Below, one piece after another: positions 35,761-47,371 of a DNA stretch of 64,000 nt. A program made the translations under genes and the position numbers. The notes beneath the pieces were generated by a model. That model saw nothing but the letters and a program-made list of their open reading frames with translations, was not told the origin of the DNA and did not search any database. Source of the stretch: Lepiota brunneoincarnata (lineage: Eukaryota > Basidiomycota > Agaricomycetes > Agaricales > Agaricaceae); assembly GCA_023014365.1 (NCBI GenBank), contig JAEBUN010000004.1, positions 186,001 to 250,000 on the forward strand. Direction: 5' to 3'. Numbering within the stretch: the first letter of the stretch is position 1; each line of letters opens with the position of its first letter.

Positions 35761-37364
35761 CAGTGACCCACAAAACTGTTCCAATGTTTTGTACTTTTGA
35801 CTTAAAGTAGTAATAGCCCAATGAATAAAATGGCTAAATTTGTGAAACTATTTACAAACATAGCAAAATATGTTGTATCTGACCCTGCAAAGTCGCGTTA
35901 TGTAATACTTCCAACTTAGGTAATTATGAATTTTGTAAGCATTTTATGTCATTGGAACAGTTTTGTCAATAACATATTATACCAGGCCATCCTATTATTC
36001 TAGTACTTAGAGTAGTCCCCCTTGGCTTTGAGGACAGCTGCTACTCTTTTAGGCATACTTTCAACTAACTTCTGACACTCAGAAGCTGGAATAGCATCCC
36101 ACTCCTTCTCTACCCTCTGCCACAACTCCTTTATACCCTTGGGAGGAGATTTATACTCTCCCAGCTTTCTCTTCACATATGCCTATAAGTATTCAATGGG
36201 ATTGAGGTCAGGTGACTGTGCTGGCCAGGTTAGGAGCCTAAAATGATTTTTTTGAACCATTCTTTGGCCAATATACTCTTGTATCTGGGATCATTATCTT
36301 GCTGAAAGATGATATCTCAGGGTTTAAGCTTGTACCACCAGAGACTCTTCTTCGAATCCTCCTCCAAAATTTGCACAGATAACTCTGCATCCATCCCTTC
36401 ATCAATCCTCACTGCATAGTCTGGGCCATCCTACAGCATACAGCCCCAAACCATCACTAATCCTCCTCCATACTTCAGAGTTTCCTTAACTAATCTTTCA
36501 CTGAGCCCCTCTCCCTTCTTTTTCCATACCCACTTCCTCCCATCTGACCCCAAATGATTGATTTTGGTCTCATCAGACTATACAACCATCTTCCAGTCCT
36601 CCACAGTCCAATGCTGGTGTGTCAGAGCAAAATCCAGCCTAGCCCTCCTATGCTTGTCAGAGAGTAAAGGCTTTTCTTGCTTGACTACAGCCTTCATTCC
36701 TGCCTGTTTGAGATGCCTTGCCACAGGCTGTGAAGAGACTGATGTCCCAATGATGGGAGTAAGAGATTTGGCTATATCTACAGCAGTTTCAGCCTTGCCA
36801 GCAGAGATAAGATGGATAACATACCAGATATTGGTGGTAGAGAGTTTTGAAGGATGTCCTCCAAGTGATTTGGTAAGGCTGGAACAATTTTTAGAGGCTA
36901 GTCTGGATATGGTACTGCATCCAACACCAGTAATTGCCTGAATTTTAGTATAGGAATGATGAGAATTTAGCATAGAGAGGATAGTTTTCTTTAGAGTAGA
37001 AGATAATAGCTTCATGACAAGTGGGGGGATTGAGAGTGATGGGACATGGCTGTCAGCACATCTATTTATATGTCAAAGACACATGGTCACATAACCTTGT
37101 TGATTCACAATCAATGAAATTATGTGATTGCTTGGATTAGTATCAAAAATCACCATTGACAAAACCGTTCCAATGACTTAAAATGCTTACAAAATTCATG
37201 ATTACCTCATTTGGAAGTATTACATAACGCGCCTTTGCAGGGTCAGATATAACATATTTGGCTATGTTTGTAAATACTTTCACAAATTTAGCCATTTTAT
37301 TCATTGAGTGATTACTACTTTAAGTCAAAAGTACAAAATATTGGAACAGTTTTGTGGGTCACTG
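35761..37364 (-). mobile_element. Inner Tc1/mariner element
   Basis: 1604 bp with TA on both sides (35759-35760 and 37365-37366). Inverted ends CAGTGACCCACAAAACTGTT extend past the 20 bases quoted. Different family from the outer element. A truncated second copy is at 38806-39524. Confidence 0.92.
35990..37015 (-). pseudogene. Tc1-like transposase of the inner element
   Basis: ATG at 37015. HTH region (YTKIQAITGVGCSTISR), then WTVEDWKMVV followed by SDETK, QQDNDPRYKS and SPDLNPIEYL: all three acidic residues of the DDE triad are present. At least two stops break it, one a TGA at a former CGA before IIFQQDND, one a TAG after IEYL. Confidence 0.8.
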
Positions 37365-38444
37365 TAAGACTCTGTCTTCCAGACTTGAAAGTAGGGGTTA
37401 AACACCTTTCTGTGTACCTCTCACCAGGTCTCCTCCATACCCAAACCACCTTTGAACTCTTTCCAATCTCCACAGAAGCCTCATCTGTCCAAATCACATG
37501 TCTCCAGTCCTCCTCCATCCACCTCCGATATTCTCTTGCCCATTCCATCCTGGCTTTGACATGGGAGGGCTTAAGAAATGGTTTCTTTGCAGAAATGTGT
37601 TGGCTAAGACCCAATTGATACCTAATGGCATGCCGGATAGTGTGGGGATGAGCAGGGGAGTCGAGAAAAGTGTTTATTGTGTGGGTAATCTTGCGGAGAG
37701 TTTGGCGTCTATTTCTCTCCAGCACAATTTTGATGTGTCGCATTGCCCTGTCATCCAATAAGGAAGGTCTCCCAGACCTGGGAGCATCCTCATGATGACC
37801 CTGCTCTTTGTGCCTATGGATAACCCGATAGACAGTGGAAATGTGGACTCCAAAGAAATTGGCAATTTTGCAAGCAGGAATACCCTCCTGATGCCTTGCA
37901 TGTATCAGGGAGCATAGTTCAGGGACAGTATTCTTTTGTCCAGCTATTTTTGGCATGTAGGGTGGAGTTGTTGATCAGTGGGAATATTTTTTGTTTATTG
38001 TTAAATGAGGTCATGTGACAGATTTTTGCAAAACTTTTGCTACCCTACTATACATCAGAAGGACTATTCTTAGTATACACCTCATGTTTCTTATCTCTGA
38101 CTCATAGTTACTCTGGTCTGGACTATTATAGTAGGAGTACAGCCACACTTAGAAGTATATAAGGATACAGTACAATACCTTGTATCCTTATCTTAGTGTT
38201 ATACAGTTCTTGCCTCCTATAACTCTTTGCCTCTAAACTGGCTGGACTATAGTGCTTTGTTGTCTCCAAGTCACGCTTAGTAGGACAGGACCAAGTCTGT
38301 ATAGACATCCTGTGTTGAACCCTGTGCTACTCAAGAGCAAACCCCTAACCCAGGTAACAGGACAGAGGGTTGTTGTGTGGAGCATATGTGGAGTTGAGAA
38401 GCCAAAGTATAATGATTAGGCTCTGGGTTGGCATGGATATGACA

Positions 38445-38805
38445 GTGTGCTGAATCTTGGCACATCTAGAATAGGTAGTATTCCTCAAAGGATCAGCCAA
38501 TAGACTATTGACAATTATAGAACTTGGCTACACCTTGTGAAATATATACAAGGAGAGTAGTTACTCAGAGAAACAATGAAAATGATACTATGTATTGACA
38601 ATGTGTATCATTACATTCCAATAAAACATGTTTTACAGGTAGATAACCTTGGTGGACTTCAGGGACTTCTAAATAGAAAAGAGCCACACCTGATTAATAT
38701 CAAGTCAGAAAGGAACAGTCTCTCAACCTCTAGATAGAGATTTGGCTGAGGACAGTCATTCATGGTAAAGGGGAGATTACAGGGTATATTTTTTTGTAAC
38801 TATGT
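38445..38805. other. Stretch with no recognised gene
   Basis: AT-rich and CG-poor. It lies between the end of element B and a truncated Tc1 copy; nothing recognised. Confidence 0.4.
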
Positions 38806-39524
38806 ATGCTTGTCAGAGAGTAAAGGCTTTTTTTGCTTGACTACAGCCTTCATTCCTGCCTGTTTGAGATGCCTTGCTACAGTCTGTGAAGAGACTGATG
38901 TCCCAATGATGGGAGCAAGAGATTTGGCTATATCTACAGCAGTTTCAGCCTTGCCAGCAGAGATAAGATGGATAGCATGCCGAATATTAGTGGTAGAGAG
39001 TTTTGAAGGACGTCCTCCAAGTGATTTAGTAAGGCTGGAACAATTTTTAGAGGCTAGCCTGGATATGGTACTGCGCCCAACACCAGTAATTGCCTCAATT
39101 TTAGTATAGGAATGATGAGAATTTAGCAAAGAGAGGATGGTTTGCTTTAGAGTAGAAGATAATGGCTTCATGGTACATAGGTAGGAGGGTTGAGAATGAT
39201 GGGACATGGCTGTCAGCACATCTATTTATATGTCAAAGACATGTGGTCACATGATCTTGTTGATTCACAATCAACGGAGTCATGTGATTGCTTGGATTAG
39301 TATTAAAAATTACTATTGACAAAACCGTTCCAATGACTTAAAATGATTACAAAATTCATAATTGCCTCATTTAGAAGTATTACATAACGCGACTTTGCAG
39401 GGTCAGATATGACATATTTGGCTATGTTTATAAATATATTCACAAATTTAGCTATTTTATTTACTGAGCTATTACTACTTTAAGTCAAAAGTACAAAACA
39501 TTGGAACGGTTTTGTGGGTCACTG
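38806..39524 (-). mobile_element. Truncated copy of the inner Tc1 family
   Basis: Keeps the right inverted repeat (to ACTG at 39524, followed by TA) and the transposase N-terminal half (ATG at 39174, HTH with GVGRSTISR, GRPSKLSTTN). It stops at KPLLSDKH near 38806. The catalytic domain and left end are missing. It is less decayed than the nested copy (Arg where the other has Cys, His or Trp). Confidence 0.85.
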
Positions 39525-39840
39525 TATGTACTTGATGTCCCATCAAGTGGGAGTATCAAGGATTGATGTTGGGACACCTTGTCCATGATGTTCTGCTTGT
39601 CATACAAGGAGTGTGTGAGGAGCACCTGAGTACAGTGGCTTCTCAGTTAAGGAGTAATAAGTTTTATCACTTTTTATATGTTTTTACTTTCTCCTAATTG
39701 TGTATTATAAGTACATCATGTATGTTCACCTGGAGTCTGGGTTTCATCCCCCGGACTCCAGGTGTGTTCTAGTATTCTTACTTGCAGTGTAGCTTACTTA
39801 GGTTTCATCCCTTGGACTCCAGACTCCAGTAATAAATCTT
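39525..39840. other. Stretch with no recognised gene
   Basis: Contains two imperfect copies of a GGACTCCAG-type string near 39755 and 39815; no coding signal. Confidence 0.35.
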
Positions 39841-40500
39841 CACTTGATCATCTACACTCTGCACAAATGTCTCATCAACAACTTCTCCTTCATCTCCAAA
39901 GTTTCAAAGCTATTCACCATCCCATACTCCAAAATCTCACAGTACTGCTCTACAACTATGATACTCTCAACCTCCACTAGCATTCCTACTCCTTTCCACC
40001 CCATAGCCTGCCATACCATAATGTTACCACCATTTTCATACTTAACAGTAGGAATAATAGTCTTGTCTGAGAGTGCTTCCCCCCTTATACATCTTCCTAT
40101 ATGACCCAAGCTTGTTGATTTTTGTTTCATCTGTCCATAATATCCATTTCCAATCTTCCACTGTCCAATCCTTGTGCTTGTGGGCAATTTGAAGCAAGCA
40201 GTTCAGTGGTGCTTCTTAAGAAGAGGATATTTGTTTTTAACAACAGACCAGAAATTGTTCTTCCTGAGCATATTTCAGATTGTTTGAAGTGTGACAGGAG
40301 TAGGGGGGATAAAGTGGATGAATTGGGTAGCTTGAATAGCATTGTCCAGCTTCCCAGCAGTGATTTAGTAAATTATTGATTGTTTATCCTAAGAAGACAG
40401 CATGGAGGGTTGTCCTCCTTTATTGTTTTCCTCACCTTGATCAACTTCTTTCATGATCTATTCAATAATACTCTTGTTTAGACCAGTTTGGACTGAGTTT
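39841..40500 (-). pseudogene. Third Tc1-like transposase remnant
   Basis: In shifting frames: HKDWTVEDWK, WTDETKINKLGS (first catalytic Asp), then a part resembling the segment before the second Asp. The second and third catalytic motifs are missing. It is more decayed than the other two. Confidence 0.6.
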
Positions 40501-40707
40501 GTTGCAGGGAATGGCTATTCTGAAGAAGAAAAATGACTTGAGAGTACTTGGTAGAAGATATAGCTTTTATAATGTAATGGTAAGAAGAAAAGATTGTTGA
40601 AGTGATTTCAATATGATCATGTAATATAGAAGAGGTCACATAACAATCTTTGTTATCCCCACACTTTATTTGGTATTGATTTGGCCTGTCCAAAACCAGA
40701 TGTTAGG

Positions 40708-40936
40708 AAAATGACAGAAGGTCAAAAAACTGTTGCAATGAGTTAATATTTTAAATGATTAATTGATCCATTACTTCTCAGACCAATCATGTAATTTAAA
40801 TGGATTCAGGATCTCAATATGCTATATTATCATTGGCTACTTTCCTATCTCAAGTATTTACATAATCAACCTGGCCCACTATTAGCTGATCTTTCCAAAT
40901 GGTGAAAACATTGGGACAGTTTTTTGACCCACTGTA
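40708..40936. mobile_element. Probable Tc1-type MITE, 229 bp
   Basis: Left end CAGAAGGTCAAAAAACTG and reversed right end CAGTGGGTCAAAAAACTG form inverted repeats. TA follows the right end, GA precedes the left. No coding capacity. It may be a derivative of the element whose transposase lies next to it. Confidence 0.55.
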
Positions 40937-41724
40937 GTTAATTTCATATAGCCTCTTGCTCTTCTTCTTTCTCTCCTCATGTATTTAGTTAGCCCCAACC
41001 ACAGACCACTAATGTGCCCCACATAATAAATTGTTGAATTAAAAAAAAAAAAGTATACTATTAGGGTAGTTAGACTCAGAGTATATTTATTGGACTGTGT
41101 ATCTGAGACACAACCATGTGTTTGCTGAACTATTTTCTTTTTGGTATAACCCTACTACAGTTTAGCAGGGGTATGGATTCATCAACTCTGACCCACCCAT
41201 GTGAAATACTAAGTAAAACAAGGAATAATATGGTAGATAAAAGCATTTGACTGCATTATACACATCAATGAATATACTGGCAGAGATGCAGTAATGAGAT
41301 GTATGTGAATAGAGGACTCTCCCCCCTTTAGGAACCCCCCTTCCTCTTCAGGATTCCTAACAGCCCACAAGGCCTCTCCATTCCTGGGTTCTTGGGGTAT
41401 AGGGCCACGCCACAAAAAAGCATAGTGGCTGAATGTGATTATGAAGCCAGGAATTGTTTTGGAAAAGGGACGCAGTCGGATCGATGTATGTTTAATTATG
41501 ATATGGTGCTTTGAGACGATATGAAAAAGGGCCACCTATACGGGTCTACGAATATGGTTGGTGTGTAGTCGGATTCAAATCCTCTGGAAGCTGGAGGGCG
41601 GTTGTCACAGGTAGGGGGTTAATGTATGTATGTACACACCAGGACAAGGTCATATTTCGGACAAGGAGGACGAGCACACCCAGCTTATATTATACCGTAT
41701 TCCAGATCTGCGGGGCTCCAGTCT
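40937..41724. other. Non-coding stretch downstream of yap1
   Basis: No gene seen. CG dinucleotides reappear from about 41400, marking the edge of the host gene island. Presumably the yap1 3' region. Confidence 0.5.
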
Positions 41725-43810
41725 TCATTGTTTCTTCGTCGCGAGCGATTCAATGATGCTATGCATCTCCTCTCGTTCGAGTACGACCTTTGTACCATCG
41801 CATTTAGCTTTGGAGGTGAATTCTGCACATAAGTCATTGATATCGATCTTGGCATCCTACAAGGAAATGCATGAGCCAATGGTTATGATACCGGAGAAAG
41901 AGAAAGGCAGACCTTGAAAACTGGATTGGATGTGATACTTCTCCAAGCACTCAACACCTCAACATTATTGTCACTCTTTGGTGTTCTCGGGAAATTGGAC
42001 CCGGCACATGAAATCACCACTCCAAGGGTTCGATCTGTGCTCTTCTCCAACGCCGGCGGTGCGAACGGCGATGAACCCGCCTCCGCGATTCGTTGTACCA
42101 GCTCCGACTTAGTCTTCGGACACTGCGACCTGGCATGATGAGCTATCGCGTTACTCGTTGGCGATCCATCATTTCCGGTCGTGATAGCGCGCATGTGGTG
42201 GTCAGTTTCAGGCGTCCCAGAGACAGGAGCAGAATGGCTGTCCTTTGGAGTGTTAAGCGAAGGCTCTGAACTCGCAGTGCTTTGTGACGATGGCGATGAC
42301 ACGGACGATATGTTTTTGCCCGGTGATGATTTCTGTAAGAATGTGTTAATGTCGTTGAGATTGGCAAAATTTGCACTATTGGCTGTCACGTGATGAGTGA
42401 CAGGGCTTATCGACGATGTCGCAATGGCGAACTGTGATGTGAGATCTGCAGTTTGATTCGGGTTCAGGTAACCTGCGAATAAATCATCCAACGATGTAGT
42501 ATCTTGAATGGGTGCTGTGGGCGTAGGCCATGCGGGCATTGAATTCGAGTCGAAATCGAATGCCCGTGAGCCAGACCCGTTGCCATTACCGTGTATGATG
42601 CCTGAGTTATCTGGCGGAGACATAGAGTCGAAACTCGAGGCGAAGGACATGAACATGGGGTTGCTTGCGATTGTCGTGAATGGCGAATTCGGAGCCACCC
42701 CAGTGTTGTGTCCAAAGAGGTCTAAACTCATGGCACTGGCAGTAGCGGTTGGTTGTGGACTCTCGTCCAAGAGATTCAGCATATTCGGGTCAAAGCTCGT
42801 TAATGAAGTCCAGTCCACCAAATTAGTGGGTCTCGGAGAGGTGTGTGAGGATGCTGGCAGAATCAGTGACGATGGTGAGGGGGGAGAACCGAAATGAGAG
42901 TTCTCTGGTGAGAAGTGTCTCGGAGCAGAAGTGACAGAATCCGTTTGAGTCTTGGCTGGCATGCTGAATGTAAAGCCGGCCTGCTTAAGCATGACGTTCT
43001 CGGATTGCAGACGGGATAACAGGTCACGAAGATTCTCATTCTCATGCTGGGCTGCGTCGTTTTTGGCTTCCAGTTCTGTAACCTTATCCTCCAGCTGCAA
43101 GCCAAGTCAAGATCAATAAGGGTGATAAATGATATCTGACCCACATCCTTGACGTGTTTTTCTTTTCGTTCTCGAAAGGCTCGCTGGGCAGCGCGATTCT
43201 GTTCCTTGCGCTTCAATAGTCGATTTTCATCTTTCTGTGGGCGATTGCATGAACGCTGGGAAGAGGGTAATCTCATTTTCTGAACTCACAGGAACATTTC
43301 CCGTCGACTTTCGCCTTGGAGTGGCTCCTTTCTTATCGTTTAACACTATACCGCTTGTTACTGCCTCACTCCCTAGTCCGAGGATGACGGCTTACGGGTA
43401 TGCTGACTCTTTTGCGACGGCCCATCTTCCTGAATACTTACGCCGCTCGCCTTGCGTTTCAGTGCAGGCTCCATTGCTGTTGCTGTGGAAATAGTGTTGT
43501 TACCGCCGCTGCCGCCATCTTCTGTATTCGAGTCGTGGTTAGACCCAGCGTTGTGAGGAGGACTGGGACTACTATCTTCAGATGGCGGCGTCAAGCTTGA
43601 AAGTGAATATCTCGATATGTTCTGCGGATTAACACCCTCGGAAAGGCCACCAGTGGCGAGGGAGTGGGCATTTTGTGTGGGGTCTGAGGGAGCGGCAGTG
43701 AGGGGGAACGGTTTCTGAAGGATGGTCATAAAGTCATCTTCGGACACCTGGGGCAAGTCGGCGGGATGAGTCAAATCCCAGAGAGATACGTCTGGATATG
43801 TTGAGTCCAT
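41725..43810 (-). CDS. yap1: Yap1/Pap1-type bZIP transcription factor
   Basis: Five exons: 43396-43810, 43290-43345, 43145-43234, 41913-43094 and 41725-41856, with introns of 50, 55, 50 and 56 bp and GT-AG ends. This gives 624 residues. Exon 3 is the basic region (KRKEQNRAAQRAFRERKEKH, residues 165-184). Exon 4 opens with the leucine zipper (LEDKVTELEAKND...). A long Ser/Pro/Thr-rich middle follows. The C-terminus matches the PAP1 Cys-rich domain: DLCAEFTSKAKC with C591 and C600 spaced as in yeast Yap1 C620 and C629. Other Cys lie at 512 and 550. The position matching Yap1 C598 is not Cys. By family, it is a nuclear activator of oxidative-stress genes, held in the nucleus when these Cys are oxidised. 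No frame damage. Confidence 0.92.
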
Positions 43811-44668
43811 TGTCGGGTATTAACAATGCGGTTGAGGAAATGAATAATCAGAGTTGTTGGCTGGGATGCGATACGATGGTCGTCGTCATGAAACACTATC
43901 TAATGACAAAGCCAGATAACTATTATTATTATCATTATTTTTCTCGCCAACCCCTTACAACATTGATTACTCCTGGCCGCGTCATTGCTGCCGTCCGCAG
44001 CTTACAAAATCCCGTGTTTCCCCGTTCTCATGGTACCCCCGTACCAGTGCTTGCTCCATTGACCGGCCAGGGATCGCAAGGGCGTGCGGTGCAGCTCCCA
44101 TGCATAGTTATGTCATCCTCCAATCGACTATTGGCGTTTATTATGCCTCCAGGAGACCATGGGGCTCCAATACCGATCATGTGCATGAAAGTTCACTAGC
44201 ACTGCCGGCTCAAGCGCTGGGACCTTCTATATGGGTCTCACTGCCTCGAAGCCTTCTTCCGCCCTCGTCGCTTTGAACAACCTCGCACGTGTATTGGCAG
44301 CACTTGGCTTGGCCTAACCTTTCTCCGATGAATCTCCCATGACTCATCTGGCAAACCCGAAACAGACGCCTGATTCTCGCTTCATCACCGCCGCTGCCAT
44401 TAGCATACTGAAACTACCGAACCGTCCCTATCCCCAACTTCGATCCGCCTGTCTTAACCCGATCAAGTCGATTGGGTGAGTATCATTGAAAATTACCAAT
44501 TAATATCCTACACTTCCATCAAACAAGAATAAACGATGAACAGACGATTAAAATATAACTAGGGTCACCAGACAAGATGGGGCCTTCTCGTCTGACCGAA
44601 ATCGGTACGGATGCCCGCTTGTGAGCGGTAGGACCATCCCCTTCGAGGTGTACTTCGTCACTCGGCTC
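43811..44668. promoter_or_regulatory. Intergenic region upstream of yap1
   Basis: 858 bp, CG-containing, between the erf4 stop and the yap1 start. It should hold the yap1 promoter and erf4 terminator. A CACGTG palindrome lies at about 44286. No clear TATA box or other gene was seen. Confidence 0.4.
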
Positions 44669-45695
44669 TCACTGCGTAAACCATGACTGCATCAATAATC
44701 CCGAACTCAAACATAGCAAAAACCTACTGACGTAGTACTCGATCTCGAGCTATCAATTTTCCCCACATTCAAGTTCATGGGCGACCAACACGAGCCAGGC
44801 AGAAGTAATACAACGGGTAAGAGATATCGATCACATCCATCAGTCAATAGACTTGATGTTGGCAGAAAAGGAACTCACAAACAAGAATGCTACATTCCGT
44901 GGCCAAAGGATATTCAATCCGACAGGGTTATACAGGGTTTCATTTAGTTCTCTGATCTTTTCTTCCAATCGCTCCATCTCCTTCAGCTTGGTCAGAAATC
45001 ATGGCACCACGGAAGAACGAAGCGCAAGGTGCGGAAACAAGGAGAGGGGTGAATCCACAAATCCACAAAACTCACTTTCTCATAGTGGGTTCTGAGGAAC
45101 AGCCTCGAAATCTGCAAACTGAGTGTAGCTAGCGTGTTATCCATGAATGCATGGCGTAGACTATTCGCCGATATGAGAATCTCGTTGATCGAGTTTATCG
45201 ATTCGAGGAATTGCGTCGGACTTATCTAGAACCCATATAACCCCAAGTTCCATATAGAATTTTACGGCGAGAAATCAAGAACCAAGATTCCATAGCCCGT
45301 GTCGACACAGAACCCCAAGTTATTTTCGATCCAACTAAGTTAGCGCGCGATTGGCAGAATACAAGAAAAGCTTCACTCACCCTTCCCTCAAACTCCAGTG
45401 GGTATATGGCGGCGAATTGCGGAAGCTCACCACCAGAGTAATCCCGCTCTATCCGTACCATCTCCCTGGGATGGTGCACCCCAATCTGCCCTACAGGTGG
45501 AGTGCCGAATGCAGAACCTGGAGGTGGTGGCCCGAAGTAGTATGATGACTTCGGCTTCAGCGGCCTCGAGTGCCTGCCAATAAACGTGAGACTCCGTCCT
45601 GCAATCGGAACACCACACCAGATGAAGGGGTGCAAATATAAAACGCACGCCGGAAACTTGGGTTGCACCACGGACACCGATTCATGACATTCCAT
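44669..45695 (-). CDS. erf4: ERF4 / Golgin A7-type palmitoyltransferase subunit
   Basis: Exons 45381-45695, 45076-45225, 44879-44980 (or from 44986) and 44669-44749, with introns of 155, 95 and 129 bp. About 215 residues. Family blocks in order: FGPPPPGSAFG, IGVHHPREMVRIERDYSGGE, FLESINSINEILISA, HYEK/EMERLEEKI and NPVGLNILWPRNVAFLF, then LEIEYY. In yeast Erf4 partners the DHHC enzyme Erf2 at the ER to palmitoylate Ras. The start at 45695 is the least certain part: a 50 bp GT-AG segment at about 45604-45653 could be an intron with a different upstream frame. The last 60 bp before the stop also start with GTCAGT and end with CAG; spliced or retained, the same TGA is used. Confidence 0.78.
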
Positions 45696-47090
45696 TTTTC
45701 CTGTGCGAGTACTGATCAGCTTGTCCGTATTCCAGGGTTGAGGAGAAGATGAGGCAGCCTGACGATCCAAATAGTGAGGTGGAGACCGCGAAAGTTGAAC
45801 TCCGACTGATGGCCAGGTTCGGCTTACCACGTGTCCTATCCTTTTTTTTTTAAAAAAAACTCTACATTTATATACCACAACAAACAAACAGATAGGCACC
45901 TTCAAACAGCTAGACATCTACACAGATAAGGACAGAAAGTACTGTGGAGGTTTCTGATAGAGTAAGAGTGGTCATCATATAAGTATGGTACTTACAATCA
46001 TATGTACTAACAATGCCAAGGATATAGATAGACAAAGACTCTTGTAATCTAATCTCTCTCTCTTTTCCTTACAACCATCATCCTTTCATACCACTTTACT
46101 GTATTGATATGTGTATCTCTCTCCTCTTACAAACAAGATGATGAAAATCATTCAATTGATATGGGCTCATGAGTTTTGTTACTTGTTTCTTTTGTAAGTC
46201 TGTACTATAGTATAGGCTTTCACTTTTTTTTGAATCATTTCTTTAGTCATGCAGATCTACAGCAAATGCCTAGTATGCAAAAATCATCTGCATTCCTTGC
46301 TGTGTATGTGATGATTGGTGTACAACATATGCAACAAATGCACATATACATAGTTCCTTTTTATTATTATTATCTCTTTATCCCCCACCTAGTATACAGT
46401 ACAAGTGCTACACATACAGATGCATACAGACACCTACTTGGAGACCCTTCATTGCATATATTCATGTCACTGGTGGTTGATGATCTGGGACTGTTTTTAG
46501 GTATTGATCTGGCATCAAGACATAGTCAGAAAATACAGGCTCAGCTGCCACAACCACCACCATTTCCTTGCATAACTGGTGATTATACAACTGACTCCTC
46601 CCTTAGCAAACAGGACTTGCTAGTATAATCTCCAGAACCACACTCCTTTATTGAACAGAAGCCATCAATACAATCTCCAGGACTACCCACACCTTCCCTA
46701 GAACCACTTTCTGCATCCCAAATATCCTGCCTCTCCCATATTCCTTCCACACCTTTCCTAGAACCACTTTCTGCATCAACCTCCACATCCAACTCTACAT
46801 CCCATAGAAGCAATTCCAACAAAGATCAACTCTCTGAGAATTCCTGCAGTTACCATGAGTGATCTTCCTTTGTCTCTAATATTGCAACAGGTGGACACAG
46901 ATACTACATGTATCCTGCTCTCCAACTCTGAATCCAACTCAAGCTCCAACACAGATCATACAGACATTGCACATACATATGGCTTCCATCATGCTCTCCT
47001 CAGGTGTCACCTTTCCTCCAGGAGGACCTCTACTTCTTCCAAATATTACTGCATATAAAATAACACCCATGCTACTTATGGATTTTAAGT
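45696..47090. other. CG-free AT-rich stretch without a recognised gene
   Basis: From 45,840 (a T run followed by an A run) CG dinucleotides almost vanish. A short direct repeat (AGAACCACTTTCTGCATC) occurs near 46700 and 46765. No convincing frame. Confidence 0.5.
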
Positions 47091-47099
47091 GAGGAGTTC

Positions 47100-47362
47100 A
47101 TGGACATTTTGCAGGAAAAAAGAAAAATAATAATGATGAGACATGTTGGGTGCCTCCTATAATCAGCTACTGTGCTGGATGTCTACCAGTACATAACTGG
47201 ATCAATAACCAGGGTACAGTGTTCCTTACAAAATCTTTCACTGAGTTTATGATGCTTTTCTGTGGGAGATTTTTACATAAAGATTGGCGTGAAGAACTAT
47301 ACATGGAAATGATCTGCCACACCATAAAGGAGGATGAGCAACTTGTTCTTTGGTGCAAGTAA
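47100..47362 (+). pseudogene. Possible gag-like fragment
   Basis: An open frame from 47150 for 70 codons (FLTKSFTEFMMLF, DWREELYMEM) has the look of a retroelement capsid piece. No knuckle or other gag part accompanies it. It ends at the D4 LTR. Weak call. Confidence 0.3.
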
Positions 47363-47371
47363 TTAATTGGG

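Larger units (their letters stand above)
35298..37956 (-). pseudogene. Tc1-like transposase of the outer element, split by the inner one
   Basis: Two open pieces (37365-37956 and 35298-35760) meet in frame across a duplicated TA. They imply a 350-residue transposase that was open when the inner element landed. An N-terminal HTH (ACKIANFFGVHISTVYR) is followed by GRPS. Catalytic motifs: IWTDEA, VMEDGAP and SPDLNPIKHVW. The third position is Lys where DD34E enzymes have Glu (34 residues after the second Asp), so it was probably already inactive. The GAA-to-AAA change lies in a former CG. Confidence 0.85.
35199..38050 (-). mobile_element. Outer Tc1/mariner element
   Basis: Inserted at TA in the D LTR. 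The terminal inverted repeats are about 28 bp and share GCAAAAGTTTTGC-type cores (left CAGTACAGTAACAAAAG; right, reversed, TAGTAGGGTAGCAAAAG). Its transposase gene is split by a second Tc1 element. Without that insertion the element is about 1.25 kb. Confidence 0.88.
35121..38359 (+). repeat. Solo D LTR, split by a Tc1 element
   Basis: TGTTATCAGA (35121) to GGTAACA (38359), with duplication GGACA outside. Interrupted at TA (35197-35198 and 38051-38052) by the Tc1-like element at 35199-38050. Confidence 0.9.
34543..38444 (-). repeat. 5' LTR of element B, split by nested insertions
   Basis: An A LTR in two parts (34543-35120 and 38360-38444), running TGTTAGAGCC to ATATGACA on the plus strand. 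It is interrupted by a D LTR with target duplication GGACA (35116-35120 and 38360-38364). Strongly CG-depleted compared with the LTR at 4116. Confidence 0.9.

Noticed and set aside
43373..43440. Reading yap1 exon 1 straight through to the stop at 43373
   Set aside because: It would omit the bZIP. GTAAGC at 43395 and TATAG at 43346 give an in-frame splice into the basic region.
44550..44660. Possible tRNA gene in the yap1-erf4 interval
   Set aside because: A few stem-like strings but no consistent A and B boxes or cloverleaf could be drawn.
46650..46800. Short direct repeats as a CRISPR-like array
   Set aside because: Only two imperfect copies with unequal spacing, in a eukaryotic context.
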